This document shows, in pieces, positions 34,024 through 42,234 of a DNA stretch of 51,327 nt (positions are counted from its first letter, which is position 1; each line of letters begins with the position of its first letter). The translations under genes were made by a program, and so were the position numbers. The notes below the pieces were generated by a model. That model did no database searches and was not told where the DNA came from. It saw only the letters and a program-made list of their open reading frames with translations. This stretch comes from Nocardia sp. (GTDB lineage: Bacteria > Actinomycetota > Actinomycetes > Mycobacteriales > Mycobacteriaceae), in assembly GCF_025465275.1 (NCBI RefSeq), contig NZ_JAODNK010000186.1, positions 1 through 51,327 of the forward strand, written 5' to 3'.

Positions 34024-34907
34024 GGTGCCAACTCCCTTGCTAGCCGTCTCAACAAGTTTCGGCTGGCTACTTCGTCCAAAGCTGCCTGGTGGATGTCTTC
34101 GTGCGCGTGATGGTAGAACCGCACGTCATTACCGTCCTCAAGGTACATACTGCCGACGGCGCCTTCCAGATACACGACAGGCGGCTCTGTTGGTTCTCCA
34201 CGCGGTGGAGTCCCGAAGTCGAGTATCACGAACGGCAGCATCGAGAGACCTCCCGGAAATCCTGCCTCGAACGGCAGGATTCGGACCGAGATGTTCTCTC
34301 GCGTAGAGGTATCGGCGAGATAGCGCAATTGGTTCGCCATGGTCTTCGGTTCGCCGACGATGCGCTGCAGGGCGGCCTGTCCGATCACGATGTCCAGATC
34401 CATCGGACGGGTTCGCCGCAGGATCGTTGTTTGGCGATGCCGCTTGATCTGTGCCCGTCGATCGCGTTCTTCCTCCGAATCGTCCGGCCACCGCTGGCGC
34501 AACAAGGCACGGTCGTACTGCTCCGTTTGGAGCAGGCCTGGGATCAGATCGGGCTGGTACGAGGCGATCCCGACAGCCGCGGCCTCCAACCCCACATACA
34601 CATCAAGATTCTTCGGCATCAGATCGCTGTACGAATGCCACCAGCTTTTCACTTTGGCTTGTTGAGCGAGCCCGATCATTCCCTCGGCGACGTCCGCAGG
34701 AACCCCATAGATCCCGCAGGCTTCCTTGATGACGGAGGTTCTGATGCGCGAGTTTTCGGCCTTCTCGATACGTGCAAGACTGGTCGCGCCCATCTCCAGT
34801 AGCACTGCCGCTCTCGCCTGGCTGAGGCCTGCTCGGTTGCGCCACTCCAGCATCAACCGTCCGAGCTGGCGCAACGGAACCGTAGAACCCACATCGGCAT
34901 CATGCAT
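34020..34907 (-). CDS. XRE family regulator with DUF5753 domain (WhiJ-like)
   Basis: 295 residues from ATG 34907, nine bases after GGAGG; longer starts at 34937 and 34964 are less likely. N-terminal helix-turn-helix LGRLMLEWRNRAGLSQARAA, then LLEMGATSLARIEKAE. The rest is DUF5753: YVGLEAAAVGIASYQPDLIP, GLLQTEQYDRAL, LRRTRPMDLDIVIGQAAL, and VYLEGAVGSMYLE. These pairs with DUF397 are numerous in actinobacteria, linked to development and secondary metabolism. The next genes on the opposite strand are two small coupled ORFs, possible targets. Confidence 0.94.
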   Translation of the reverse strand: MHDADVGSTVPLRQLGRLMLEWRNRAGLSQARAAVLLEMGATSLARIEKAENSRIRTSVIKEACGIYGVPADVAEGMIGLAQQAKVKSWWHSYSDLMPKNLDVYVGLEAAAVGIASYQPDLIPGLLQTEQYDRALLRQRWPDDSEEERDRRAQIKRHRQTTILRRTRPMDLDIVIGQAALQRIVGEPKTMANQLRYLADTSTRENISVRILPFEAGFPGGLSMLPFVILDFGTPPRGEPTEPPVVYLEGAVGSMYLEDGNDVRFYHHAHEDIHQAALDEVASRNLLRRLARELAP

Positions 34908-35152
34908 GGTCGCAACCTCCGTTTCGGGGCGTGACATATCCCCGCTTCGGGCAGCTCTGTTCATTCGCTTCGGTGCAAGGGTCCCACTGGAATCGGTGAC
35001 TGTTCAGGCATTTCGGCGAATCCGGTTCGGAGACTCCGAATCGGTGTCACGGCACTCTGCGCTCCGGGTTGCATGAGATGCGTCCGGTACGGCCTCTTCG
35101 ATTCGAGAAGCAACCCGGGCGCACACAACCATCGAGGGCCGGAGGTATGGAA

Positions 35153-35332
35153 ATGAATGCCGTCCTTGCTATCACGCTTGCCACGGCGGTAATCGCCGCG
35201 TTGACGCTCGCTGCCCCCGCCACGAGCCGAGCTCTCCGACCTCGCAGCGGATTGGCCGTCGCCGAAATACAGGTGTGCCTCGCGGCCGAGCGCTCCGGTC
35301 CGTTCGGACCTCACACGTTGCCGGGGTTCTGA
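35153..35332 (+). CDS. Small membrane or exported peptide
   Basis: 59 residues from ATG 35153, seven bases after GGAGG (35141-35145); ATG 35147 is too near that site. One hydrophobic helix (AVLAITLATAVIAALTLAAP), then a basic segment (RALRPRSGL) and a tail with one cysteine. No family recognised. It is divergent from the XRE/DUF397 pair across 245 bp and its stop is 1 bp from the start of the next ORF, so the two are coupled. Confidence 0.6.
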   Translation: MNAVLAITLATAVIAALTLAAPATSRALRPRSGLAVAEIQVCLAAERSGPFGPHTLPGF

Positions 35333-35333
35333 C

Positions 35334-35624
35334 ATGGACAGCCTGCGCAAAATTGAAATCGATGTCCTGCGCGAGGTTATCGACGCAGTTGAAGCCCGCC
35401 TGCGAGTAGTCGAGGCATCAGGGAGGTCCGTCGTCCAGCCCCGGTCCCAGATCTACGCAGCGGTCATCCATGCCGTCATCGTCAGTGCCCGCGCAGCCGG
35501 TCATCACGGCACCGGAAGTCTCTCCAGTGCACCGCTTTTAGACGCCATACTCGATGGTGCCGAGGCCGATCCATGGGACGCAGCGATCTTCGCCGTCCTG
35601 ATCGACGGAGTCGCACTCAACTGA
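35334..35624 (+). CDS. Hypothetical small helical protein
   Basis: 96 residues, ATG 1 bp after the previous stop, GGGG seven bases upstream. Predicted mainly helical: an amphipathic first helix (LRKIEIDVLREVIDAVEARL, then RVVEASG) and later helices (YAAVIHAVIVSARAAG; PLLDAILDGAEADPWDAAIF). No family recognised. Codon use looks like the rest of the window, so it is probably a real gene. Its stop lies 47 bp from the stop of the convergent NERD-like gene. Confidence 0.6.
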   Translation: MDSLRKIEIDVLREVIDAVEARLRVVEASGRSVVQPRSQIYAAVIHAVIVSARAAGHHGTGSLSSAPLLDAILDGAEADPWDAAIFAVLIDGVALN

Positions 35625-35671
35625 AGCTGCGTGATCGGCGCGGCCCCTGAACTGCGGCAGCTGCGCTGGCC

Positions 35672-37135
35672 TCAGCAGCCTGGTTGGAGGGGGAAGCAGG
35701 CTGGGGCGATGGTGGTTTGGGGGATGGTGGGGTCTGTGGTGGTGGGGGTGGTGGACTGGTGGGTGAGGGTGGATTCTTGGGCGGGGCGAGGTTTGTTGTT
35801 GGTGGTTGTGGTGCGGCCGGTGCACATGGCGGCTACTGCGAGGATGAGGACCAGTAGGACCAGGGCGCCGACTATGGGGAGGTCGCGGCGGCGGCGGGGG
35901 CGGGCTGCCTTGGGAGGGTGCTGAGGGTCGGACCACAGGGGGAAGCCGGGGGCGGGGTTTTGGGACTGGCCGGAATAGCTTGTCTGGGGGCCGTTTTCGG
36001 GGGACGGGCCGCCCTGTTGGGGGCGAGATTGTTGGCCGCCTTGCCATCCGGGCTGTGGGGACTGGGGCTGGAACTGGCGGGGGCGCTGGGCGCCGGGGGG
36101 AGGGCCGGAGGGGCCTTGCGGGGAGCCGCCTTGGGCGTATTGCTGCTGGGGGGCGGGGGCGCCGCCGGTGACTGCGCGGTAGGCGGCGGCTGCTGCTGCG
36201 GCGCTGGCGATTTCGGCGCCTGCTGCCGGACGGCGGCCTGCGGGCTGTGAGAATTGTTGTGCGGGTGGGGCATCGCGGCCGGGGCCGGTGGGAGCGCCGC
36301 CAGCGGAACCGGCGGGTGCGCCGCCGGGTATGGCGCGGCCGGCTCCTGGACCGGGCTGGGCCCCGGAAGGCCGACCCGCTCGAGCGCCCGGGAGCGGGCC
36401 TGCCGGGGCGCCGGAGGGCGGGCCGGCAGGAACCGCCGGGGGAGTTGGGGGCTCGGGGGAAGGGACGGGAACCGAGGGGACCACGACCGTGGGGGCGGCG
36501 GACAGCGGGGGAGCGGAGGTCCGGGCCGAATCGGGCGGCGGGAAACCTTCCGAGACGAGGTCGGAATAGGTTGCGGCGGCGGCGAATCCGAGCGCGCCCA
36601 GCGCTTGGCCGACCTGTGCGGCGTCCCAGGACGGGTCGGCGCCCTCGGCGAGGCTGGTGAAGTAGTTGCGCAGGGAGGACGGGCCGTCGCCGATCAGGAC
36701 GTCGATACCGGGTGGGAGGGCGCCCTTTTCGAGCTTCACGCGGCTGCCGAGCTGGGGGCAGAGCAGCACCAGTCCGCTGACGGGCACATGCTCCCGGCCG
36801 GGCGCGGAGCGCAATTGGCCGGCCAGGCCCACGGTCTGCTGCAGCACCCGCTCGAGCGGGTTGGCGTCGCCGTCGATCGGCGCGGGCTTGCCGTCGACCG
36901 TCCACGGCTCGTTCTCGGCGCAGGAGAGGGTGCCGGTGACGCGCTCGGTGAAACCGTGCACTCCCACCACCACACTGGTCTGCGGCGTCCACACCACGAT
37001 GTCGGCGTCCTGGCACTGCACTATGGCGATACCGGGCACGGCGTGCGGCCCGCTCCACGACTTGAGCCAGTTCACCACGGTGCGCTCGGTGGCCGACAAC
37101 CGCGACGGGTCATCGTTCCGGACCTTCACCAACAT
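35672..37135 (-). CDS. NERD-like domain, Pro/Gly/Gln-rich, C-terminal membrane-anchored protein
   Basis: 487 residues from ATG 37135. Residues 1-200 look like a nuclease-related domain: SATERTVVNWLKSWSG, GIAIVQCQDADIVVWTPQTS and VVVGVHGFTE. In true NERD nucleases the last strand carries E-V-K; here it reads G-V-H-G, so catalysis is doubtful. Residues about 205-405 are a low-complexity stretch rich in P, G, A and Q (ARAGRPSGAQPGPGAGRA). Then basic residues (KAARPRRRRD), one helix (LPIVGALVLLVLILAVAAM) and a Thr-rich tail outside. Topology suggests a cytoplasmic domain on a flexible tether. Function unknown. Confidence 0.7.
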   Translation of the reverse strand: MLVKVRNDDPSRLSATERTVVNWLKSWSGPHAVPGIAIVQCQDADIVVWTPQTSVVVGVHGFTERVTGTLSCAENEPWTVDGKPAPIDGDANPLERVLQQTVGLAGQLRSAPGREHVPVSGLVLLCPQLGSRVKLEKGALPPGIDVLIGDGPSSLRNYFTSLAEGADPSWDAAQVGQALGALGFAAAATYSDLVSEGFPPPDSARTSAPPLSAAPTVVVPSVPVPSPEPPTPPAVPAGPPSGAPAGPLPGARAGRPSGAQPGPGAGRAIPGGAPAGSAGGAPTGPGRDAPPAQQFSQPAGRRPAAGAEIASAAAAAAAYRAVTGGAPAPQQQYAQGGSPQGPSGPPPGAQRPRQFQPQSPQPGWQGGQQSRPQQGGPSPENGPQTSYSGQSQNPAPGFPLWSDPQHPPKAARPRRRRDLPIVGALVLLVLILAVAAMCTGRTTTTNNKPRPAQESTLTHQSTTPTTTDPTIPQTTIAPACFPLQPGC

Positions 37136-37342
37136 CCCAGACCACCTCTGACCGATGCTTTTACCCTTCGGCCGCCCGAACGGTCGCCGCGACCACCTTA
37201 CGTGTCGCGCTGCGCGGTCGCGGCGAATTGTTTTGCGCGGCAGCAAGATCATTCTGCATGGTTCGGCCGGTCGCCGCGCAGGGGGAGCCCCTACCGGCCG
37301 GTTGCGGTCGAGGCCTGGGCAACCGGCCGGAATGTCCGATTG

Positions 37343-38821
37343 CTACCGCAGCAGCGCCCCGACATAGCCGTCGGGACGGATGAGCACGCGTGTTCCATCG
37401 GCGGCGCCGTAGGCGCGGTAGGCGTGCCCCTCGGGATCGGTCAGGTCGTGCGTGCCGGTCACGGCCCCCGGTCGCACCACCCGCACCACCCTGGTCGGCT
37501 GTCCGAACGAGGTGCTCTCGCCCTCACCCGGCTCCACGGCGTGCAACGGTCCGAAAACGAGCAGCGTCGCGTGCGGCCCGCGGAACATGTCGAAGAGGCT
37601 GACCGCCTGCCCGGCCGAGTCGGCCAGCGGCGCATCGGGGGCGCGATCGCCGGTGAGCAACCCCTCGGCATCGGCCGCATCGGTCGCATACAGCTGCCGA
37701 TAGCTCAGATCCAACTGCTGGGTGCCCTCGCGATCCATGGCGTTCGGATCCCCCTTGACCGTTTTGTCCAGCAGCGCCGAGCTCAGCCCGAGTACCTGCG
37801 CCGCGACCGCGCGCCGCTCGGCCTGATAGGAATCGAGCAGCGGCTCACTCTCCGCCCCCGGATTCCGCAGCGCCGCTTCGAGTTTCCACCCCAGGTTGTA
37901 GCCGTCCTGCACACCGGTATTGAGCCCCTGCCCGCCGGTCGGCGGATGCACATGCGCGGCATCACCGGCGAGGAACACCCGCCCGACCCGGAAGCGTTCC
38001 GCCAGCCGGATATTCGGCCGCCACACCGTCGACCAGCTCAATTCGCTCAGTGTGACGTCGGTGCGGCCCGACCGCCGCTCCAGATACTCCTGCAGCACCG
38101 CCAGATCGGCATCGGATTCGTCGCTGATCGGCGCCGCGAACTGGAACTTGCGCCCACCCGGCAAGGGGGACATGGCGATTCCCTCCATCGGATCCTCCGG
38201 GTTGGCGAACCAGTACCCGTACTCGTGATCGAGCGCATCGGCGCGCATATCGCCGAGCAGCATGCGAATCGACTCGTCGGTGGTGCCCTCGAACGCGATT
38301 CCGAGCGCCTTGCGCACCGTGCTGCGCCCGCCGTCCGCGCCCACGAGGTAGTCCACCCGCACGGTCTCGCTCGCCCCGCCGTGCGTCAGCGTGACCGTCA
38401 CCCCGTCCTCGTCGGCGGCGAAATCCGCCAGCTCCGTGGCCAGTTCGACCTTCACACCGAATTCCGCCAGCCGCTCCCGCAGTATCCCCTCGGTATCGGA
38501 CTGCCCGAGCACCCACGGATTCGGGTGCGGCACATCGGGAGTGGGCTCCTTCGGTTCGGTCATCCGCCGCTCCATGGCGAACTCCCCACCCAGGAACACC
38601 TTCATGAGTGGCTGCGGGATCCCCGCGGCCAGCACCGCGTCGAGGACGCCCAGATCGTCGAACACCTCGAGCGTGCGCGGCTGGATACCGTCCCCCCGCG
38701 AGCCGTCGAAGAACTTCTCGGCCCGATCCACGATGCGCACCGCGATACCGCGACGTGCCAGATCGATGGCGAGGGTGAGGCCGGTGGGACCGGCGCCTGC
38801 GATGAGTACCTGCGGCGACAT
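37343..38821 (-). CDS. FAD-dependent monooxygenase (group A aromatic hydroxylase)
   Basis: 492 residues from ATG 38821 with GGAG upstream. FAD motifs: VLIAGAGPTGLTLAIDLARR (GxGxxG), YLVGADGGRSTVRKALG (DG motif), and RVFLAGDAAHVHPPTGGQGL followed by NTGVQDGYNLGWKL (GD motif). The C-terminal ~130 residues form the thioredoxin-like domain of PheA/TfdB and polyketide hydroxylases. It hydroxylates an aromatic or polyketide substrate with NAD(P)H and O2. Divergent from a TetR gene with a compact operator between them, suggesting substrate-inducible expression. Confidence 0.9.
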   Translation of the reverse strand: MSPQVLIAGAGPTGLTLAIDLARRGIAVRIVDRAEKFFDGSRGDGIQPRTLEVFDDLGVLDAVLAAGIPQPLMKVFLGGEFAMERRMTEPKEPTPDVPHPNPWVLGQSDTEGILRERLAEFGVKVELATELADFAADEDGVTVTLTHGGASETVRVDYLVGADGGRSTVRKALGIAFEGTTDESIRMLLGDMRADALDHEYGYWFANPEDPMEGIAMSPLPGGRKFQFAAPISDESDADLAVLQEYLERRSGRTDVTLSELSWSTVWRPNIRLAERFRVGRVFLAGDAAHVHPPTGGQGLNTGVQDGYNLGWKLEAALRNPGAESEPLLDSYQAERRAVAAQVLGLSSALLDKTVKGDPNAMDREGTQQLDLSYRQLYATDAADAEGLLTGDRAPDAPLADSAGQAVSLFDMFRGPHATLLVFGPLHAVEPGEGESTSFGQPTRVVRVVRPGAVTGTHDLTDPEGHAYRAYGAADGTRVLIRPDGYVGALLR

Positions 38822-38834
38822 GGCAACTCCAATA

Positions 38835-38867
38835 ACTGAATAGCAATTCACTGAATGTGGATTCAGT
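38835..38867. promoter_or_regulatory. Overlapping inverted-repeat operators between monooxygenase and TetR genes
   Basis: ACTGAAT-GTGG-ATTCAGT (38850-38867) is a perfect dyad. Immediately left, ACTGAAT-AGCA-ATTCACT (38835-38852) has the same shape with one mismatch, and the two share three bases. Four half-sites in 33 bp suggest two TetR dimers side by side. Binding by the divergent TetR protein is inferred. Confidence 0.75.
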
Positions 38868-38907
38868 ATTGTGGATGGTAGTTTCCGCTGTCAAGGAGGT
38901 GGTTCGA

Positions 38908-39513
38908 ATGACTGGGCGACGTCAGGAGCGATCGACAGAGACCGAGCAGGCGCTCAAGAGTGCCGCGCGCCGGCTCTTCGCCGAACGCGGCTACCTGAAT
39001 ACCAAGATCACCGATATCACCGCCGCGGCCGGCCGGGCGGCAGGCTCGTTCTACAACCACTTCTCCAGCAAGGAGGAGCTGCTCCAGTCGCTGCTGAACG
39101 ACCTCGAGGCCGAAGGTGATGTCTCCGCCGAATCGCCGGACCACAAACCGGATTTCACCGATCCGGAGGCGGTGCGCTACCACGTCGACAACTACTGGAG
39201 CTTCACTCGCCACAACTGGGCGGTATTGCGCGCCACCTCCCAAGCCGCACTGGTCAGTGCGGATTTCGCCCGCATCGTCAGCGATTTCGGCGCACAGCAG
39301 CGCATGGGCATCCGCGACCATCTCGACGGCTTTCCCGCCGCCGGGTTGGAACTTCCCGGTAGCCCGGACGTCAGCCTCGCCATCATGTTCCTGGCGACGA
39401 GCGCGCTACTGCAGGCCGTCGAGGACGGCACGCTCGAACTGACCGACGAACAGGCCGTCGAGGCGCTCACCCGCTTCATCTACCGCGGCCTGACAGGCCG
39501 CGACATCACCTGA
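38908..39513 (+). CDS. TetR family transcriptional regulator
   Basis: 201 residues from ATG 38908 with GGAGG eight bases upstream. DNA-binding domain: LKSAARRLFAERGYLNTKIT, then DITAAAGRAAGSFYNHFSSK, EELLQSLL. The C-terminal half is a typical ligand domain. It probably represses the divergent monooxygenase and itself. Its stop shares TGATCA with the qor stop. Confidence 0.92.
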   Translation: MTGRRQERSTETEQALKSAARRLFAERGYLNTKITDITAAAGRAAGSFYNHFSSKEELLQSLLNDLEAEGDVSAESPDHKPDFTDPEAVRYHVDNYWSFTRHNWAVLRATSQAALVSADFARIVSDFGAQQRMGIRDHLDGFPAAGLELPGSPDVSLAIMFLATSALLQAVEDGTLELTDEQAVEALTRFIYRGLTGRDIT

Positions 39514-40479
39514 TCAGGGCAGCAGCACAACCGATCCGGTTGTCTTGCGCCCCTCCAGATCCCGATGCGCCTGCTCGGCGTCGGCAAGCGCATAGCTCGC
39601 GCCGACCCGGATCTTCAAGGTTCCGTCGGCAATGGCATTCATGATGTCGCCTGCGCGCCAGAGCAATTCGGCGCGATCGCGCACATAGTCCGCCAGTGTC
39701 GGCCGCGTCACGAACAGCGATCCGGCCGGATTGAGCCGCTGCAGATCGAAGGGCGGCACCGGACCGCTGGCCCCGCCGTACAGTGCCAGCATGCCGCGCA
39801 CCCGCAGCGAAGCCAGACTGGCCTCGAAGGTGTTCGCGCCGACCCCGTCGTAAGCGGCCGCCACGCCCACCCCATCGGTGAGTTCCCTTACCCGCGCGGC
39901 AATGTCGTCCTCGTAGCGCAGCACCTCGGCGGCGCCCGCGTCACGGGAGAGCTTCTCTTTATCATCGGTGGACACGGTGGTGATCACCTGCACCCCGCGC
40001 GCGGCCAGCAGCTGCGTCAGGATCAGCCCGACACCACCCGCCCCGGCGTGCACGAGCACGGTCTCACCCATCTCGGGCTTGTAGATCGACTCGATCAGGT
40101 AGTGCGCCGTCATGCCTTGCAGCAGTGCGGAAGCCGCGACCGGCGCGGGCACCCCGGCCGGTACCGGAATCGCGAACTCGGCAGGAACCAGCACCTTCTC
40201 GGCATAACTGGCGGGCGCGGTCGCCCATGCCACCCGATCCCCGACCTGGAACTCCGTGACGTCCGGCCCGACGGCCGCCACCACGCCGGTGCCCTCGGCG
40301 CCCGGAATGTACGGCACAGGCGTCGGATAGCGCCCGGTGCGAATATAGGTGTCGATGAAATTGACGCCGATCGCCTCGGTGTCGACCAGCAGTTGCCCGG
40401 GCCCGACCTGCGGGTCCGCTACCTCGGCCGACCGGAGAACCTCGGGACCGCCGTGCTCGGAAACCTCGATGGCGCGCAT
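39514..40479 (-). CDS. qor: Quinone oxidoreductase (zeta-crystallin type, MDR superfamily)
   Basis: 321 residues. Zinc-free MDR: GVNFIDTYIRTGRYP, PGAEGTGVVAAVG, LLQGMTAHYL, and the cofactor loop VLVHAGAGGVGLILTQLLA, then YDGVGANTFEASL and LYGGASGPV. It reduces quinones or enones with NADPH. In mycobacteria qor lies between ctaB and ctaA, and here too, so this is a core gene between two accessory blocks. GGPEVLRSAEV near the N-terminus is typical of Qor. Confidence 0.93.
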   Translation of the reverse strand: MRAIEVSEHGGPEVLRSAEVADPQVGPGQLLVDTEAIGVNFIDTYIRTGRYPTPVPYIPGAEGTGVVAAVGPDVTEFQVGDRVAWATAPASYAEKVLVPAEFAIPVPAGVPAPVAASALLQGMTAHYLIESIYKPEMGETVLVHAGAGGVGLILTQLLAARGVQVITTVSTDDKEKLSRDAGAAEVLRYEDDIAARVRELTDGVGVAAAYDGVGANTFEASLASLRVRGMLALYGGASGPVPPFDLQRLNPAGSLFVTRPTLADYVRDRAELLWRAGDIMNAIADGTLKIRVGASYALADAEQAHRDLEGRKTTGSVVLLP

Positions 40480-40552
40480 GTCTCTGTTCTACACCCGCCC
40501 TGCCGCCGGGTCGTGCGCGACGCAGGGAACACCGGCGCTTCATGGAGTCTGC

Positions 40553-40568
40553 TTTACCCGTGGGTAAA
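40553..40568. promoter_or_regulatory. Palindrome TTTACCC-GT-GGGTAAA upstream of the 116-residue gene
   Basis: Perfect 7-bp arms with a 2-bp spacer, ending 9 bp before ATG 40578. Its AT-rich ends overlap a possible -10 (TAAACT). It could be an operator for the two-gene unit 40578-41700. It does not resemble the DasR-type sites at 42494. Confidence 0.5.
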
Positions 40569-40577
40569 CTGGCCGAT

Positions 40578-40928
40578 ATGAGCGCTACCGCCGCACCGGC
40601 ACCTGCCAAGCTGTCGCCGTCCGTCATCGATTCGGTGAAGGGATTCCTCGCCGAGCACGGTGGGTCCGCCACCGCGGTGCTGCAGCCCGTCGGCCGCATC
40701 GGCGTCCGGGTCACCCTCGTCGGCTCCGACGGCGTTCTCGGCGATCGGGTCGTCGGCGATCTGGAGACCGCCAAGGCGCTCGTCGCCGCCGTCGACGGAC
40801 TCACCGAGGCCGACGAGTGGAACCGCGAACTCATCTCCACCGTCACCCCCGCCAAGGGCCACTGGGCCAAGATGGCAGGCTGGGTAGCCAAGCAGAAGCG
40901 ATTCCCCAAGGCACGCAACGAGAAGTAG
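40578..40928 (+). CDS. Conserved hypothetical actinobacterial protein
   Basis: 116 residues from ATG 40578. The frame is open to 40542, but that would include the palindrome. Ala/Pro-rich start, then a compact alpha/beta pattern (LQPVGRIGVRVTLVGSDGVL, VVGDLETAKALVAAVDGL, EWNRELISTVTP) and a basic C-terminus (KMAGWVAKQKRFPKARNEK). I recognise no characterised family. It lies 49 bp upstream of the GntR gene and may be co-transcribed. Confidence 0.7.
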   Translation: MSATAAPAPAKLSPSVIDSVKGFLAEHGGSATAVLQPVGRIGVRVTLVGSDGVLGDRVVGDLETAKALVAAVDGLTEADEWNRELISTVTPAKGHWAKMAGWVAKQKRFPKARNEK

Positions 40929-40977
40929 GTCGAATGAACCCGCAACACGCGGGGGGCGCGCGCTCACAGAGGACATC

Positions 40978-41700
40978 GTGTCCGGTCGAGTGACAAAACA
41001 GGCACAGCTGCGTTCCGCGCTGACGACCCTGTGCGCAACGCTGCGCCCCGGCGAAATGCTGCCCAGTGAACGGCAACTCTGCGACGACTACCGGGTCAGC
41101 CGGATGACGGTGCGAGAGGTGCTGGGCCAGCTCGAATCCGAGGGCGTCATCACCCGCATCCCGGGTAAAGGCACCTTCGTCGCGGAACGCGTCGCGCGCT
41201 CACGACTGCATATGGCCTCCTTCAGCGAGGACATGCGACGGCTGGGCCGCACACCGAGCACCGTGGTGCTGCACACCGATGTCGGTGTGCCGCCGCCGGC
41301 TTCGATCGCCGCGCTCGGGATCGGGACCGAGGACAAGGCATTCCACCTGGTGCGGCTACGGCTCGCGGACGGGCTGCCCATCTCCATCGACGACGGCTGG
41401 TACCGGGCCGATCTGCTGCCGGGACTGCTCGATCATGATCTGACGCAATCGCTGTACTCGCTGCTGAATCGTGAGTACGACTGCCCCGTCGACCGTGCCG
41501 ATCAAACGGTGCGCGCGGTGGCCTCGGACGAGCGGAATGCGGGCTGGCTCGGCACCGATGTCGGTTCGCCGCTGCTGGCGTTCGATCGCATGTCGTACTC
41601 GCGGGACCGGTGTGTCGAACATGCCCAATCCTGGTACCGCGCAGACCGATACCAGGTCTACATGACTGTTTCGGCGGGCGACGGCAGTCAGAACGACTGA
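40978..41700 (+). CDS. GntR/HutC family regulator, DasR/NagR-like
   Basis: 240 residues, GTG 40978 with AGAGGA upstream. The N-terminal winged helix (LPSERQLCDDYRVSRMTVRE, then VLGQLESEGVITRIPGKGTF) is followed by a UTRA effector domain (ASFSEDMRRLGRTPSTVVLH; VRLRLADGLPISIDDGWYRA). HutC-type GntR proteins next to GlcNAc genes (DasR, NagR/YvoA) bind glucosamine-6-P or GlcNAc-6-P. The two ACTGGTTATAACCAGT-like sites 0.8 kb away fit the DasR consensus, so it likely represses the PTS/nag genes. Convergent with the EIIA gene. Confidence 0.9.
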   Translation: MSGRVTKQAQLRSALTTLCATLRPGEMLPSERQLCDDYRVSRMTVREVLGQLESEGVITRIPGKGTFVAERVARSRLHMASFSEDMRRLGRTPSTVVLHTDVGVPPPASIAALGIGTEDKAFHLVRLRLADGLPISIDDGWYRADLLPGLLDHDLTQSLYSLLNREYDCPVDRADQTVRAVASDERNAGWLGTDVGSPLLAFDRMSYSRDRCVEHAQSWYRADRYQVYMTVSAGDGSQND

Positions 41701-41735
41701 GCCGCAACCGAACTCAGTGCTGTACCGAACATGAT

Positions 41736-41766
41736 TGAGCCCCAGCCTGATTCAGGCCGGGGTTCA
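41736..41766. terminator. Bidirectional terminator between GntR and EIIA genes
   Basis: 15-bp stem, TGAGCCCCAGCCTGA pairing with TCAGGCCGGGGTTCA (two G-T wobbles), minimal loop, in the 79-bp gap between the two stop codons. Confidence 0.8.
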
Positions 41767-41779
41767 GTTCGTTGTCCGC

Positions 41780-42229
41780 TCAGATGGAGAAGAGGACCTC
41801 GCCCGCGGTCACCGCTCCGGATGCCGCGTTCTGCGCCGAACCCGGCGCGGTGTCCATCACCACGACCGGCACGGCGGCGCTGAGCCCCAGGCGGCGAATG
41901 GCATTCGGCGAGAAGGTAACCAGAGGTTGTCCAACCTCGATGCGGTCGCCTTCGGCGGCCTGCATCTGGAACAGATCCGTCTTGCCGACGGTGTCGATGC
42001 CGACATGCAGCAGCACGCCGATGCCCGCATCGCTGAGGATGACGGCGGCATGGGGATGCAGCTTCGCGATGGCGCCGGAAATCGGCGCGACAACCGTGAT
42101 CGGCTCATCGGTATCGGGCGGTTCGATGGCGACGCCCGCGCCGACCATCTCCGCCGCGAACACCGGGTCGGGCACCTCGGAGAGAGGGATGGCGCGGCCT
42201 TGCAGGGGCGCCAGAATCTGCGTGCTCAC
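41780..42229 (-). CDS. crr: PTS glucose/N-acetylglucosamine EIIA component
   Basis: 149 residues, GTG start at 42229. EIIA-Glc fold: ILAPLQGRAIPLSEVPDPVF, VVAPISGAIAKLHPHAAVIL and the phosphorylated histidine in VLLHVGIDTVGK, then TFSPNAIRRLGLS. It takes phosphate from HPr and gives it to EIIB. It sits 5 bp downstream of the EIIB gene on the minus strand. Split, single-domain EIIA/EIIB/EIIC proteins are the actinobacterial pattern. Confidence 0.94.
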   Translation of the reverse strand: MSTQILAPLQGRAIPLSEVPDPVFAAEMVGAGVAIEPPDTDEPITVVAPISGAIAKLHPHAAVILSDAGIGVLLHVGIDTVGKTDLFQMQAAEGDRIEVGQPLVTFSPNAIRRLGLSAAVPVVVMDTAPGSAQNAASGAVTAGEVLFSI

Positions 42230-42234
42230 GGCGC

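Noticed and set aside
34020..35624. Classical toxin-antitoxin call for the XRE/DUF397 and small ORFs
   Set aside because: No recognisable toxin fold; XRE/DUF397 pairs are regulators, so I kept it as a possible system only in the findings.
36254..38839. An 861-codon open frame across the NERD-like and monooxygenase genes
   Set aside because: It crosses two real minus-strand genes and their intergenic gap; long only because of GC content.
29989..39513. Genomic island or prophage between ctaB and qor
   Set aside because: No integrase, transposase, tRNA, att-like repeats or phage structural genes, and no visible change in base use. Gain over time is possible but an integrative element is not supported.
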